64,000 nt of DNA from assembly GCA_003508835.1 (NCBI GenBank), contig PUFA01000092.1, forward strand, positions 2,356,001 to 2,420,000, written 5' to 3'. Below are positions 1 through 12,869 of the stretch, in pieces; within the stretch, counting starts at the first letter, position 1; the number at the start of each line of letters is the position of its first letter. Origin of the DNA: Eonycteris spelaea (Eukaryota; Chordata; Mammalia; Chiroptera; Pteropodidae). Under the pieces are notes generated by a model. It was not told the DNA's origin. It did not search any database and saw only the letters and a list, made by a program, of their open reading frames with translations. The position numbers and the translations under genes are program-made.

Positions 1-14
1 AGGAGAAGCCACCT

Positions 15-2480
15 TTTTTCACAATTTTGTCTATTCCTAATAATTTATCCTTTCTAGTAAATTTCAAAATCACTGCCAATATGAGAATAAATGTTTTTAA
101 CATTTGTGTGATTCAAAAGCCACAAAGTAGTAAAAGTTTTACAATGAAAATACTTCCTCTCCTCCTTGTTTGCCATCTCCCTGGTTCTCATTCACCCACC
201 TTCCAGAAACCAGTAAGCAATAACATTTGTTTAATATTTATCCTTCCAGAGGTTCTTTATGCATGTTAAAGCAGTTATATAGAGTCTTAATTTCCTTCTT
301 TGGAAAGCAAAAGTTCTCCTTAACAATACACTTTTATCACTTCATATACCTTGGGGATATCTTCATTTTAGTATATGGGCAACATCCTTATTCCTTTTTT
401 ACAAATTGATTGTATTTTGTGGACAAACCATACTGTATATAACAAATTCCTTATTGATGGGCATTCATGTTTTGCTGATCTTCTGCCATTACAAATACTA
501 CTAGGGTGAGTAAATGTGTACATACCCAAATTAGCACAAGAATAACAGTATCAGTAGAATAACATCAGAAATAGAATTGTTGGGTCAAAAAAACACAAGC
601 ATTTATAATTTTGATAGATCTTACCAAATTGTCTTTTGTATAGGGACAAACTTATACTCTTCCTAACAATATGTGAGCATGTGTTTTCTCCCTACATTAT
701 CTATATTGTGTATTATCTAATTTCTGAATTTTTGCTACTCTAAGTGAAAAATGGCATCACATTTACATTTTTCTTATATGAGTGATACTAAACATCTTTT
801 TCCATGTTTAAGGGCTATTGTATTTCTTTTTCAGCAATTAGTTATTTGTAGTCTATGGTCATTTTTCTATAAGGTTCTTCAATTTTGTTAATGGAATTTT
901 TTTCTAGGAGCTCTTTATAAATGAGGAAGAAACAGATGCTTTGTGATATAAACTAAAGATATTTCCCTGTAATTTGTTATTTGTCTTTTGAACTTGGCTT
1001 TTTTTATTTCAGAGTAAAAAAAATGTGGTGAAAGTATAGCAATCTTTTTTTATGGCTTTTGAAGTTTGAGTCCTAGCAAGACTGTCTTTTTTTCTTATAT
1101 TCTTATTATTTTATTTTAAAATATAAATTCTTGATTCTTTTGGAATTATCCTACTGTATGATAAGATATAGATCTGACTTCTTTTTGTCTAATTGGTTAT
1201 GAAATTGTCCCAACCCCATTTTCCCACTGATTTGATATGTCACCTTCATCATATATTGAATTTCAGCTCATATTAGAGTTTGTTTCTTCCCTTCCCGCAC
1301 CTCCATCCCCCAAGTTCCATTGGTCTGTCTATTCATGTACATTTTCCACTGTTTAACTACTGAGGTTTTATAATGCATTTGAACATCTGGTAGTGTGTCT
1401 CATGCCCATTTTTTTTTTTTCAGAGACTTTTCTAACTTCTTTTTTGCTTATTTTTTATACTATTTTATTAGTTGTCTACTTTCAAAGAAATCCTCTTCTT
1501 TAAAAAGTTAGAAATATAACATTGATTTTTGAATTTTCAGATAAGAACATATTATGTATTTCCACTTGTTCAAGTCTTCGCCTATGTCCTTTAGTAGCAT
1601 ATAAAAATTTTCTTCATAATTATAATTAAGTTCTTTTTTGGTAATTTATATTTTTTGTCACTTAGAAATTGAGTCTTTTTTCACATTAGATTATGATTGT
1701 ATGATTGCATAAATGACATTGATCTCTGTGTATTAATTTTATGTCTTGCTACCTTACTGAATTCTCTTATAGTCTGTCACATTATCTGCAAATGGTGATA
1801 ATTTTATCTCTCATTCAATTTTTATAGCTTTAATTTCTTTCATTTTACTTCCAATAAAATGTCAGACAATAGCAGTACTCTTTTCTTTTTCTTTATTTAA
1901 TTAGAAAATCTTCTGGTGTTTCTCCATTAAGGATAATGTTAGAATTTGGGCTAATCGAGATAGACATGAACATGCTGAAAAAAAAAAAAATCTATGCCTT
2001 TATTACTGAGTTTTTAAAATAGTTATGATGCTGAATGAGATTATACCAATTTAAAATATGAGTCTTAGATAATTAAAAATCTTATCATGAAATAGAGCAT
2101 GCCTTCTCATTGGCTAAGTATTTTATGTTTTTCAGTAAAATTTTGTGGATTTTCTTCAAATAGGAGTTTCACTAAGGGTCCAATGACCTCTTCATTTTGA
2201 TAGTCAATATTTATATTTAAGTCAGCATTTTACTAGAACTCTGACTAGCTTTGACACTTTTCTAAATTCTCGTCTTACTAAAACATTCTTTTCTCTTTGA
2301 CATAGTGATGCCTCACTACTGGTTTTCCACCAATATCTCGGACTGCTCATTTACATGAATTTACTCCTAGCTTCTTTATATTTGTTTTCACTATTATAAG
2401 TAGGTCTTTTCCCACTTTTTCATTGTATTTTTCCAACTGGTTCCTTAGACAGGTACTAAAAAATTATGGCCCTACTAAAA
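15..2480 (-). mobile_element. LINE-1 fragment(s), old, antisense
   Basis: The plus strand reads as the reverse complement of an old LINE-1. On the left is 3'-end-like sequence, such as the stretch around 560-800 about a 'tgggtcaaa' site and the 'tgagtgatactaaacatctttt' type of text (738-800). ORF2-like antisense text follows from about 1130 to 2280. All frames are broken by stops and indels, so it is inactive. The left edge may continue outside the window. More than one insertion could be merged here. Assignment is from remembered consensus sequence, and the right boundary is soft. Confidence 0.7.
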
Positions 2481-2849
2481 TATTTTCTAGTAGTCTTTGT
2501 CTTTTACTTTAATTTTTCAATTGCAGTCTACAACACAAAGATTGAGAAAATAACCATGTTTTTCTTGTTCCTTACATTAAAGGGAATAACTAGTGTTTTA
2601 TAAGCAAGTAGAATGATGACTCGATATCTTATTTATTATATTTCTGTTTGAAAAAATGTAGTTTTTAATAATGGGAACTATTTCTAGACACTAATGTTGC
2701 TAAATTATGGTAAATTAAATCTTTAACATATGACTGAATTTTATTTGCAAATATGTGATTTAGGATTTTAAAGTTCATAATTTTTACAGTTGGCTATCAT
2801 TTGAGTTTTTGTGCCTCTTAACTAATTAGTTGTAGTATTTAATTCAGTT

Positions 2850-3250
2850 ATTCCATAAATATTTAATTCACAAAGAATTCACTTTGCTGCAGTCAGTACT
2901 CTTGCTGGGCACCAAGAGTACAGTGAATTACAAAACTAATGTGGTCCCCAAACTCTTGGATCTCACAGTGTAAAGTACAATTGAAAACACGGTGCATTTT
3001 ATAAAGAGTTTACAATGCTATGAAAGACAAAATAGGTTAATCTGAACTAGTTTGGAATTTTTGAATGTTCAGAAAACTTTTCTGATGAAGTGACAATTGA
3101 GCAAGAGCTGAAAATTGAGTAGTGGTCAAAGTATGAAAGAATTAGAGAATTGGGAATAACTCCATCAGTCCAAACTCTGGCAGAAGACACTAGAACACAG
3201 AATAAGGAGCAGTATCATGCATCTAGGTGCAAAGGGCAAGCCCTGGCCAC
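2850..3250 (-). mobile_element. LINE-2 3' region, antisense
   Basis: The plus strand carries the reverse complement of the L2 3' end: a 'tgctgggcaccaagag' stretch, then 'tctcacagtgtaaagt', and further on 'tgatgaagtgacaattgagc' and 'gcaaagggcaagccctgg'. These follow the order of the L2 antisense consensus. It is a heavily diverged fossil with no coding capacity. Confidence 0.6.
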
Positions 3251-3559
3251 TCTTTCATATATATATATATTTACTTCTTTATCTCTAAACCATTTAACCA
3301 TGTGCTTATATGGCTGCTTCATGATGTTTCAATATCTATTGCTTTGCACTTTTGAAAATGAGTACTATCATTCTCTCTACCACTCTATCATATGCAAAAA
3401 TACTGTCTTCCAGTGCTCCCAAAGTAGTCATATAAGACTGGTCAGTTTATTTTCATTTTTTATATATATTTGACTATGTAAATGAATTTCCAGAACCATG
3501 CAGCACAATAAGATTGCATTGTATTCCTATAACAGGTACTTGCTTCAATTAGGATTAGC

Positions 3560-4155
3560 TGCTTCCTAAGACTGCTGCAAGGCTATCGTCTTAGAATTTC
3601 TCTTCACCATTATCCATTTTCTTTGCCTCTTTCTTGTGTATTTGTTCTCCTGTCTTCTGAATCCCATGACTTCCTCTTTCTTGGTTTAATTTCTGTTTCT
3701 TCTTGAGAAGGCTGCATTTGGGAGGTAATTTATATCTGAAAATATTTTCTATTTTGCTCTGACATATTTATATTAGTTTGACTAGGGATGGAATTCTAGA
3801 CTGTAGATAATTATCCCTGTAGAATTCTAAAGCTGACACCATATTGTGGTTAAGCTTCTAATGCTGCTCTTGACATTTCAGATTTGTTATCTTTTGTAGT
3901 GGTACTTGTTATTTTTCTTCTACATCCCCTTAATTTAAAAATTTTATGAGAACATACCTTTAGTACAAGTCTATTTTTCCCATTGTGTTAAATACTCATT
4001 GGGTTATTTCAAAATGAAATTTATGATTCTACTTCTGAGAAATGTTTTTGATGATTCCCTTTTCTAATTTTCTCTTTCTAGAACTCTAATTCACATGTTG
4101 TAACTTCTAGACTGAGCATATTCTTTTTTTTTTTTTAATCTTTTCACTACTTTTC
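3560..4155 (-). mobile_element. Possible old LINE-1/HAL1 remnant, left of the first SINE
   Basis: This T-rich sequence has the texture and some phrases of antisense LINE-1/HAL1. The similarity is weak and no diagnostic block is clear. It seems to continue on the other side of the 5S SINE (4399-4740), so the SINE probably landed in this older element. Alternatively it is simply AT-rich unique sequence. Confidence 0.35.
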
Positions 4156-4267
4156 TTCATTTTTCTTTTTTCTTTTTTCTTTTTTAGGCGAGGCAACCCT
4201 TGGTTGACCTCACATATTGCAAGGACCTTGTCAGCTTACAACCCCTTATTTTTTATTTATTTTTTTA

Positions 4268-4386
4268 TGCCTACAGCACCTGGTCTTCCTAGATGGTCTC
4301 CCATCCGAGTACTAACCAGGCCTGACCCTGCTTAGCTTCTGTGATCAGATGGGGTAGGGCTTGTTCAGGGTGGTATGGCTGTAGAC
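4268..4386 (-). pseudogene. 5S rRNA-like head of SINE copy 1
   Basis: About 119 bases align end to end with vertebrate 5S rRNA, from the 'gtctac' 5' end at 4386 to the 'gtgctgtaggc' 3' end near 4268. There are scattered substitutions. It is the head of a retroposon with its own target-site duplications, so it should not be annotated as a functional 5S rRNA gene. Confidence 0.88.
4291..4338 (-). promoter_or_regulatory. Type 1 pol III internal promoter elements, SINE copy 1
   Basis: On the minus strand the A box region reads 'aagctaagcagggtca' (4338-4323), one base from the usual 5S form. The C box region reads 'tcggatgggagaccatct' (4308-4291). These are the elements bound by TFIIIA and TFIIIC in 5S genes. 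Their presence is seen directly; activity is not shown. Confidence 0.7.
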
Positions 4387-4398
4387 ATTCATTTTTCT

Positions 4399-4740
4399 AA
4401 CATTCATTGTTAATCTACTTCTTCAGAGATTGTATTAATTTTATCTTTCAATCATTTTATTAAGTTTATTTCATTTCAACTAATTCATTTATGATTTCCA
4501 AAGTCCTTTTTACTTATGTATTAGTTTATCAATGTACTTTGTTGTTTCAAGAATAAAATATTTTAGATATTTTCTTAGTCTTTTTCTGTCTCCCACCCTT
4601 CCTTTTTTGTTTGCTTGTTTGCTTGTTGTGGCTTTTATTTCTTATGTTAAAGTATTTTCCTCAGACATTCTCCTTGCCTATTTTTTCATACATAAGAGAA
4701 GAACACAAAGAAGCTGATTAATATCTTCCATGCATGGATG
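4399..4740 (-). mobile_element. Possible old LINE-1/HAL1 remnant, right of the first SINE
   Basis: T-rich sequence resembling antisense LINE-1/HAL1, probably the continuation of 3560-4155 across the SINE insertion. No frame is open over a meaningful length. Weak, memory-based assignment. Confidence 0.33.
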
Positions 4741-5899
4741 GAATTTGTAGACTTTTGACTTTGTAATTGGCCTGGTCTTTTTCAGCAGGGTTCTGGGAGA
4801 GATAAATGCTGCAGAATATTATCTGAAGAACTATTTTCTCATTTTTCCCAAGGGAGTTTTTAGTTAGTATCATTCTAGATTCAGAAGAGATAGGTTAATT
4901 TTTGTGTGTGTGATGGAAGCCCTAACACATTAGGGCTTAATTCTCTCATGGAACTTATTTGGGAAAAGAGCACTTTGGCCTCAGTATATCTTTAGAACTT
5001 TTTTCTCGGGCTAGTCAAATTCCCCAGAAATGAATTTTTTTCAGTCAGCTATCTGCAGAGTATAAGATGCCAACATTCTGGGAGCCAAGTGGGGAAAGCA
5101 TACTAGATATGTCAATATTTCAGTGAGTAACGGTTCGCTGAGGCCCCTGTTTATAGAAAGGGCTGGACTCTCACCCTCAACTGTACTAGTGGTTCCTAGG
5201 CCAGAATTCTGTTATCTTCACCAGAGAAAATCCTTAGTCTATTATAAAAGAGATGAGTAAGAGGGAGCCCTGTTTGTGGAATCATGGAGGTGATTTACGG
5301 GCCTAATTTATTTTTAATTGCATTTTTAACTAATCCTTTTGTTTGTCCACTTTCATCCCCACTTCCAGAGGTATGTAATGCTATCCATTTTTCAGGCTTC
5401 AGGAGGTTCTATAGTGCAAATGGACTTACTCCCCGCCTGCACAGTATTCAATTTTCTGGATTATGTTGTCAGTTACCACACATCTTCTGTTTTTAAGCTT
5501 CCCAAATTTTGTTTCTATCAGCTCCTCTCCAAGAATCTTCATTCCTTTTGTGACTGAAGAAAACAAAACACTTTTTACTGCTACTTCACAGGGTTCAGGA
5601 AGGAGCAAAAGAAAATGCATGTGTTTAATCTAATACCTATAACCAGAAACCTAATTAGTTTGTCTTTAAATTGCATTTTAATATTCTACACAAATTGCTT
5701 CACTCTCCAGTTTCAGGAGAAAAAAAAACTATTTGCTCTTGTTTATTCATGATGAACTTGAAAAAAATTTTTTAAAAACCTATGGGGTTGTTACTTGCAA
5801 GTGCCTTAAATATTTATAAATATTTATTGGAAATAAATTTTACAATATCATGGTTTGATTTTTAGGAAAATTAAAAAAAAAGAAAATAAGCATCTTTTT
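4741..5899. other. Anonymous AT-rich stretch
   Basis: I see no gene, RNA or recognisable repeat here. Two overlapping short open frames (5284-5557, 70 and 72 codons) show no known motif. Confidence 0.5.
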
Positions 5900-6620
5900 C
5901 CTACTTTATATGTCTTCTTTTAAGAGCTCTCAGTAAAAATTTTAGAGTTATTTATGTGTATTCTTATATTTCTTGTCAAGGTGGTAAAAATTTATTTTAA
6001 ATAACTTGGTAGAATTTTAAGAGACAATATTTTATTCCCATTAAATTTCCTGAAATTTTCTAATTTGCTTTGTAACTAGGCAGCTAATTGTATTGATTTT
6101 TCTAACAGATTTTTTTGTAGATATTTCTCTTGTGTTCTCAGAAAACAAATATCATCTGTAAATATAATAATTTTCTCATTCGTTATAATGACCATTCTGA
6201 TTTTCGAAACCATATACCAATCTCACTAATTTTTTTTTTCCTTTCTTTCCATTTGTTTTTTCTAGATTCATTTACCTTTTATTTTCTACTCTTTTATAAC
6301 AATATTTTAAATGGTTTTTGTTTAATAATAAATACAATAATTTTATATTTATGTGGGAACTCGATTTTATAACATTTTAGTAAATGGCATTATTTTCATA
6401 ATTTTATAAATTATCTGCTATTATTTTATTTACCTTTTGACCTAGTATTACATAGGAAAAGTTTATTTTTTTAAGTAATTTATCTTACTTGTATGAAATT
6501 TCATTATTACATATTTAAATTATTCTGTTGTGATGGATGTCTTGAACATGTGATATTAGGGCTGCATTCCATCTGTAGATGTCATTTGTTTAGGAATTTT
6601 GTTATGTCTGAACAGTCTTT
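5900..6620 (-). mobile_element. Possible decayed LINE-1 ORF2 remnant, antisense
   Basis: Segments around 6000-6430 resemble antisense ORF2 text, for example the 'tatcatctgtaaatataata' region at 6149-6168, which recalls a common LINE-1 antisense phrase. Divergence is strong and the ends are guessed. Confidence 0.38.
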
Positions 6621-7079
6621 AAAATGCAATATAACTATGTAGGTTTGAAGTTGGTTCTAACTGTAGAAATTCAGCACCTATTGTTTTTATACCTGACCAA
6701 CTTCTCCTACTCTTTGCAAATAATCGATCTTTCAACTCCTGTTATAGGAAATACATCTCTGTTTGTGATGATCTCATATTTAGATTCATAATAATCTTCT
6801 ATTTAGAGGAAAGGAGAACAAATTTTAAACTTGTTCATGAACAGAGAACAACCTTAAAATTTGTTTATATGCAGTATGATAAAAGGGAAAATTCTATGTA
6901 CTAATCATAAAATACTCATTCTAGTAATGTTTTAATACTTCTGAGTCTTGTCCAATTAAGCAAGATAAAATAATTTAGCTAATAAAATTTAGCTTCTATT
7001 TCTAATTGGTAAGCTATAAAAGTAAGTATGTCAATGAAAAATTGTAGATGTAACGAATATAGATGGAACTGAGAAGGAG

Positions 7080-7335
7080 TAGCTAGACTTTTCAGTAAAG
7101 GACCAGATAGTAAATATTTTCAGTTTGCCAGTCATATGGTTTCTGTTGCAGCTGCTCAACTGTGCCATTGTAGTGTGAAAGAAGCCATAGGCCATAGGTT
7201 AAAATGTAAGTGAATGAGCGTGACTGTGGTCAATAAAATTTGTGGGGGTTTTTTGGATTTTGTTTTTTGGGTTTTTTTTCAGCAACAAGTGGTAGACTGG
7301 ATTTGGCTTTTGAGACGTAGTTTGCCACCCTTTGA
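7080..7335 (+). mobile_element. hAT-type non-autonomous DNA transposon fossil
   Basis: The sequence follows a well-known mammalian non-autonomous DNA element, with 'ttttcagtaaaggaccagat' near the left and 'tttggcttttgagacgtag' then 'tttgccaccc' near the right end. A G/T-rich stretch (7240-7282) interrupts the middle. The element is full-length or nearly so, carries no transposase, and must have been mobilised in trans. I do not commit to a family name. Confidence 0.72.
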
Positions 7336-7339
7336 GAAA

Positions 7340-8542
7340 GAACAGTTTATCAGGTCCTACTTTGTACAGATAGAAGTTGAGGAAAACTCTAAAAATTACT
7401 TAGAACCTGGTCCTGGGGTTCCATGATGGCTTGATCCCTCAGCTTTCTATTTCTGACCAAGTAAACCGAGTTTAGAGAGGTCAGTCCAGACATCGTCTCT
7501 AGTGTTACATATGTGTTAAGCCTTTTTTCCCCAGTATATCAAAATTAATGGATTTCTTTTCTTTATGATTAGCCCATGTGAATACATTAGGAAAGAGCAA
7601 CATAATGGTTTGATCTAACTTTAATATTTTAGCTAAATTTGCAGTAAACTGAAATAATTATGATCAGAAAAGAAGACTTATTCATTTTATTCTTACATTG
7701 GAGTTTTTCTCTGTGATGATGCTGGATATCTTTTATTCCACCTGATAGATGAAATCTCCACATTTCTCTATCCTGTTTGTGGCCCAGGAAGGTGACAGTG
7801 TGGTCTGAATCAGTGGACTCCCATGTCCACTGGCTACTAATTGTCTTCAGCCACTTAGGGGCAGGGCGTGAGCCCCTTGATCAGAGAGAGAGAAGAGAGG
7901 GTGACTTAAGTATTTATTCCCTCAGCGTCTTCCCTTTTCTGAAGGTTACGGTTTTTTTGGAGTTCATCTCTCCATACAACTATCTATTTCGCTCACGGTT
8001 TTACAGATTCCTCTCTTCACTCTTAGAAATCTAGAATTACCTCCTGGATGTTACACTATCCCTTGTGGTTTTCCTATACTTTGACTTCTTCTTTGTAAAT
8101 GGTTTCTTTTTAAAACTCATCTCAAATTAGCCACTTTTTGTGTGCAACTTGTTTCCTGCCAAGACTTTAAACGAGAGAGTTAGCAAAGAAATTTTAATAT
8201 CCTGGTGCCCTAAGAGAATAGATAATCTCTATTTATACAGTACAGAGTTTGTTACATAAATTCTTTCATATAATTACATTTTGTCTCATTTAAATTTTTT
8301 ATTTTTGTAATCTCTAAAGAGAATTATAGTAAAGCATTACCTACAACGAATGTATTTCTGTAACTATTTTTTTCTTTTTATAATGTGATTTGATGGCCCA
8401 TAAAAGATGCAGATTTTAGTTCTATCTCTGTGAAATAACTTTTCTTTCTCATTTAATAATTTTTATTTTTTAATATCTCAGCCTGATTTGGATATTGCTA
8501 CTTTAGCATTTCTTCATTTGTGTTAGATTGATGACATTTTGC
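7340..8542. other. Anonymous stretch, no feature assigned
   Basis: Unique-looking AT-rich DNA. Short open frames (the longest is 85 codons at 7777-8034) lack any recognisable domain or exon signature. Confidence 0.5.
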
Positions 8543-8696
8543 CTCTTCTTTAATTTTTTTTTGATTATTAAATAAAATAATTTCTTAATAAATTTGAGAA
8601 AGCACCAAACATCTAATGTCTCTTCTTTAATTTTTATTTTGATTATTAAATAAAATAATTTCTTAATAAATTTGAGAAAGCACCAAACATATAATG
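8543..8696. repeat. Tandem duplication, two 77-bp copies
   Basis: Copy 1 (8543-8619) and copy 2 (8620-8696) are nearly identical. Both start 'ctcttctttaat', run through 'gattattaaataaaataat' and end 'gagaaagcaccaaacat'. Differences are limited to the T tract and the last few bases. High identity suggests a fairly recent local duplication in non-coding DNA. Confidence 0.95.
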
Positions 8697-9032
8697 AAAG
8701 AAAAAAAGAGATCACTAATAATACCAACTTCACAGTCAGCCACTGTTGAAAATTTTAGATACATTAGAAGCCCTCTTACCTGACATATTCAGGATGGATG
8801 AGTTAATTGAAATAGCTGGTAAAAGCAAAAAGTCATAAAAGTAAAACATCTATGCCTAAATTTTATGTTAGCTCAAAACTTATAAAATACATTAAATCAG
8901 TGATAATTTTTATGTACGCTATATAGGACACTAGATATAACAATGATGACAACAGTAATAATGATGGTGATATTCTTCTTCTGGATACTTTTCATATTTT
9001 TCCTTTTGCCTACAAAATTAAGTACTAAAGCA

Positions 9033-9216
9033 GTGTTATTCAAACTTTGGCCATTGTAATTGCTTGCATCCTTTTTAAGGGCCTGATTCTCAGGCCCTGT
9101 TGCTTAGAGTCATTTATTAGGACTGGAAAGGAATTTGAATATGTGCAAATTTAACAGATATTCAAGGTGTTTTAGATAGAGGTGGCTTTTAGACCACTCA
9201 GAAAAATTACCTTAAT
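9033..9216 (+). mobile_element. MER5A-like hAT-Charlie fossil
   Basis: It begins 'cagtgttattcaaactttgg', contains 'gggcctgattctcaggccc' and ends 'ttttagaccactcag'. This resembles the ends and interior of the palindromic MER5A-type element, whose consensus begins and ends with complementary 'cagtggttctcaaa' termini. It is diverged and non-coding. Confidence 0.58.
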
Positions 9217-9224
9217 AGACCAAG

Positions 9225-9320
9225 GCCTTTCATGGTTTAGGTACTTCTGTTACTCTCTTTCCCTCTCTCTAATCTCTCTCAGAAACTACTACTTTTCACT
9301 TAAATCACACTTAACTATTT
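9225..9320 (+). mobile_element. Possible LINE-2 fragment, sense
   Basis: 'caaggcctttcatggttta' followed by 'ctctaatctctctcag' parallels the L2 stretch reading 'caaggccctgcatgatctgg' and 'ctccagcctcatctc'. Short and diverged, so tentative. Confidence 0.42.
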
Positions 9321-12300
9321 GGAGTCTCTAGAGGTTTCAGGTTTATTTGTTAGCAGTGCTATCTTTATTATCATGCTCCTCCTAAACTTATTCTCTGCAA
9401 CCATCAGTTCATTTGTTGACTCTTCTCTTGTTCTTTTTCCTTTTGAAGCCATCAGTCATTGCCAGACATACTGTTTGAAAGAAGGGCTTCTAGAAAGTCA
9501 TCTTGCCAATGCCATTTTATGCCAGCATTGGAATGAGCACCCACTCTCTCCTAAGAAACTATGAGAACAAACCACATAATGCTCCATGCACGTTTAACTG
9601 AGGCACTAGGAGATTTCTGAGGTTCCACAGTCACCTATTATCAGTGGAACTCTTACCTTTGTGCAGCTCTGATCTGTGCGTTCCTCTGGTGCTACCCAAA
9701 TCTTTCCATTGTGTTCCCAGAATTGTGGCGAGGTGATCAGTACTGTATCCTCAGCCTCTTTTCCAAACACCCCTTCTACTTTCTAGTTTTAGCTGTATTG
9801 AGCTGTCTCATAAATACTCTGCATTCTCAAAATAAAATATTTTCAAGTAATAGCTTTGGTCGATTGCCTCTTTGTAAGCCCTTTTTCTTGAAAACTATTA
9901 CTTTATTTTCCTTTTGTAATAAAAGTCTATTGATACATTGAGGCTAACACCAGTATAATTCACCATCTTGCTACTCCCTGTTTGCTGTCACCTGGTTTTC
10001 TCTTCATCATTCACTGAAGACAATCTAGTCTTTTTATAATTTAAGATATCTATTATGCTTATTTCTGACTTCAAGTAACTTTTAAGTCTAACACAAATAT
10101 ACAGGCACTTGTTTTTATTAGGTATAGCAGGTATCAATATTTCGATCTTTGAAAGAGTTTACAAAATAATGCTTTACCTCCCTATTTATCTCAATTTATC
10201 TTAGTAAACTTCTCCACCTTTGTTCATTCTGCCTAGTCCTTAATATAATTGCAAAATGTTTTATATACTGTGGTTACATAGTGTTCATATTCTGTAGTTA
10301 TATATTCTGAATATAAGGTATGTATATCATATATGAATAAATATATGAATGAATATAAAGTATGTGTATATACATAAATTATATTTATATATTAAGTACA
10401 TAATTTATTTAAATCTTTCTTTGGGTGTTAAACTATTTTGAGAACAGAGGTTGCAATATTTATGAGAACTTGTTCCCAGATTTCTTCTTTTTCCAGAGCT
10501 CTGATAGGTGAAAAACAGGAACTTTTGTTGAAAAACTTCCATCCTTTAGTTATAAAGTCATGGAATTATTCTAAACCATTTTCATCTTTTCTTTCCAAGT
10601 GTTTAAGTAATAAGAAAGACAGTAGTATCTTTTATTTCAGGACACATACGAAGATATTTAGGATCATGTTATTGTATAGTCAAAGGATTACTATGGAGAC
10701 TAAAGAGTACTTTCAAGCTGGAATAACGACTTTGAATTTAAAAAAGAAGAATACTTAAGCACTTGTCCTAGATAAGAGCCAGTGTGAGTTACCTAAGCAC
10801 TGACTATGTGTTTTTTAGTGTGCTATTTTGCAATGTCATCCCACAGCCAGATTTCTAAACATAGACCTTGTAAATCAAGATGGAAAAATCCAGAAGACAT
10901 TTTTGTATACCAAGGTCAGGTGAAAATTTCCACTCGGTAATACTTTGTTTCTCTAAATGATGTTAGCTGCCCTTTGTTTTAAACAAAGAGTATGGGCGGA
11001 GGTTTAATGAAGAGATCTTAATGGAATATTTATAGAAATATTAAGTAATCAAATTATCATTATTTAGTTTGACATTTGGTCTTGTTCATATTACAGCTTT
11101 GACGATGCTTTCCTCATCCTTTTTTTTTTACATTATTAGAAATGCTTCATAATGTCAAGATCAGAAAAAGCTTAAATTCTTCCCTGGGAAAATGACTGCA
11201 GAATAGCTGAGGTCAGAGGTTAGTTAACTGTTATAGTCACTTACAGAATAAGAGCAAACAAATGAAATGTGGGATTAAAAAATACATAAAGATAGAACCT
11301 TAAAAATTGTATCATGGTGTCACTCTTGTATAACACAAGCTGCCCCCACTTTAGCCACTGAAGGGCGATACAAGGAGTTGCTGTTTTCTGACTGAAAGGA
11401 AATAACTCACAGATGTGTTAGCTATAGGCACACTCTCAGCTAGGCACACTACTGGAAATATGTTGATAAATATAACTTCATGTAACTATGGAGATTCTAA
11501 GCAAGGCACATGAAGTGAAAACTTCAGCATTTAAACAATTGAAGCAAAAGAGATAAAACTAGCATTTATTGAAAACAGAATTATAAGTTTAGGTTAATGA
11601 AACAATAATCAGCTTAGGTTTATTCTATAAACAGATTCCTGCAGAGTGGCACAATCCTCAAAAAATGACCTCCCCACACTGTATTGTGCAGACACAATTA
11701 GGAAATATTCTTACTAGTAGAGAACATTTACCGAATAAATGTATGTTTAATAACTGTAATCAGAAAAAAAGGTTTTAATTTTGTAGACATGTAAGTATAA
11801 CAATTATTGCTTAAAAGAAAGTTTGCATTTGGATGAGAAATAATAAATGGAAAAATCACTTTAATTTTTAAATAAATTAAATTTTTATTTTTCACAGAAG
11901 GAAACATTTATGTACTTATGTACTAAAATATACAGATATTTAGGGATATATTTAGTTTATATCATATACAATTTATATTTTGAAGTATTTGTATAATACT
12001 GTGACAAATTATACTTGTGTGAGAAACATGACATGGTCAAATTACTAATTTGAGGAGCTTAGTTTTCTATATTTAAGGGAATGATACTTAAATTTGAATA
12101 GTGAATGACATAGCTGTTATTTTATGGGTTATTTTTATTGTATATATATCACACTGAAACAGAAAATGATCAATGAACCATGTGTTCTTTAAGTATCAAG
12201 TATTTTTATGGATAGGCTCAACTTTAAGTTCAAGTTGTTTTTATATACTTAAATAATTAAGAAGCATTGGTATGTCACGTTTGGTCACCTCTGTTAAAAC

Positions 12301-12869
12301 AGTCTTTTTATACTCCTTTGAAAAACCAGTGCTTCTTGTATTAGCTAAATGTACTGTTTTATAAATAGATTACACTGATTAATTTGAGAAGACTGTACAG
12401 AACAGCATGAATAAAATCGTGCAACAAGTATGATGGATGAATATGGATTTGCCACTTCATTCATATATCATACCTCATTTATATTGTTATTTTCAGCTTG
12501 TCAAGAATATTCATAATAATATGGACGTATAATAATCAGTCAAACCAGATTATTTCTAGTTTAAAATATAAACTTATTTAATTGAAAAAATAATAAAATA
12601 GGAAAAGATAGTTCAAACAGCTCAAAGGGAAGGATTCAACTTTTCCTTTAGGATGTTTGCAAAGGGTATGTCGATATCACAGCTCAGGAAATTCTGTCCA
12701 GTGACCGGCTAAAGCAATAATACACTCAGTCTGCTCAAAAGTGGAGTCTGAAAATTAAATCTTAAACTGATTTCCAAGAGACTACATGGGTTATGTGCTC
12801 CTCAACTTTATTAGCAGTAAGAAACATATCTACTTACATTGTTTTCTAAAGTTTTTGTTCTTTTATGTC
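9321..12869. other. Anonymous AT-rich stretch
   Basis: There is no recognisable gene or repeat across about 3.5 kb. Several AT-dense segments (for example 10240-10420) have short TATA-like repeats. The 106-codon open frame at 10438-10758 has no known domain and no supporting context, and fits chance. Confidence 0.5.

Larger units (their letters stand above)
4167..4387 (-). mobile_element. 5S rRNA-derived SINE, copy 1 (MEG-like)
   Basis: Read on the minus strand, the element begins with a near full-length 5S rRNA sequence (4386 down to 4268). An A-rich linker (about 4249-4267), a 63-bp body (4186-4248) and an A-rich tail (4167-4185) follow. An 11-bp target-site duplication, 'ttcatttttct', flanks it at 4156-4166 and 4388-4398, with one extra base at 4387, as expected for LINE-1-driven retrotransposition. 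The body matches copy 2 at about 57 of 63 positions. 5S-headed SINEs are known from fruit bats (MEG family) and, independently, from the springhare. The fruit bat assignment is an inference. It encodes no protein. Confidence 0.9.

Noticed and set aside
4268..4386. Intact 5S rRNA gene
   Set aside because: The 5S-like stretch is joined to an A-rich linker, a body and a tail with target-site duplications, and another such unit occurs at 55.5 kb. It is a SINE head.
8503..8733. Minus-strand protein with an internal repeat
   Set aside because: The repeat comes from the 77-bp tandem DNA duplication in AT-rich non-coding sequence.
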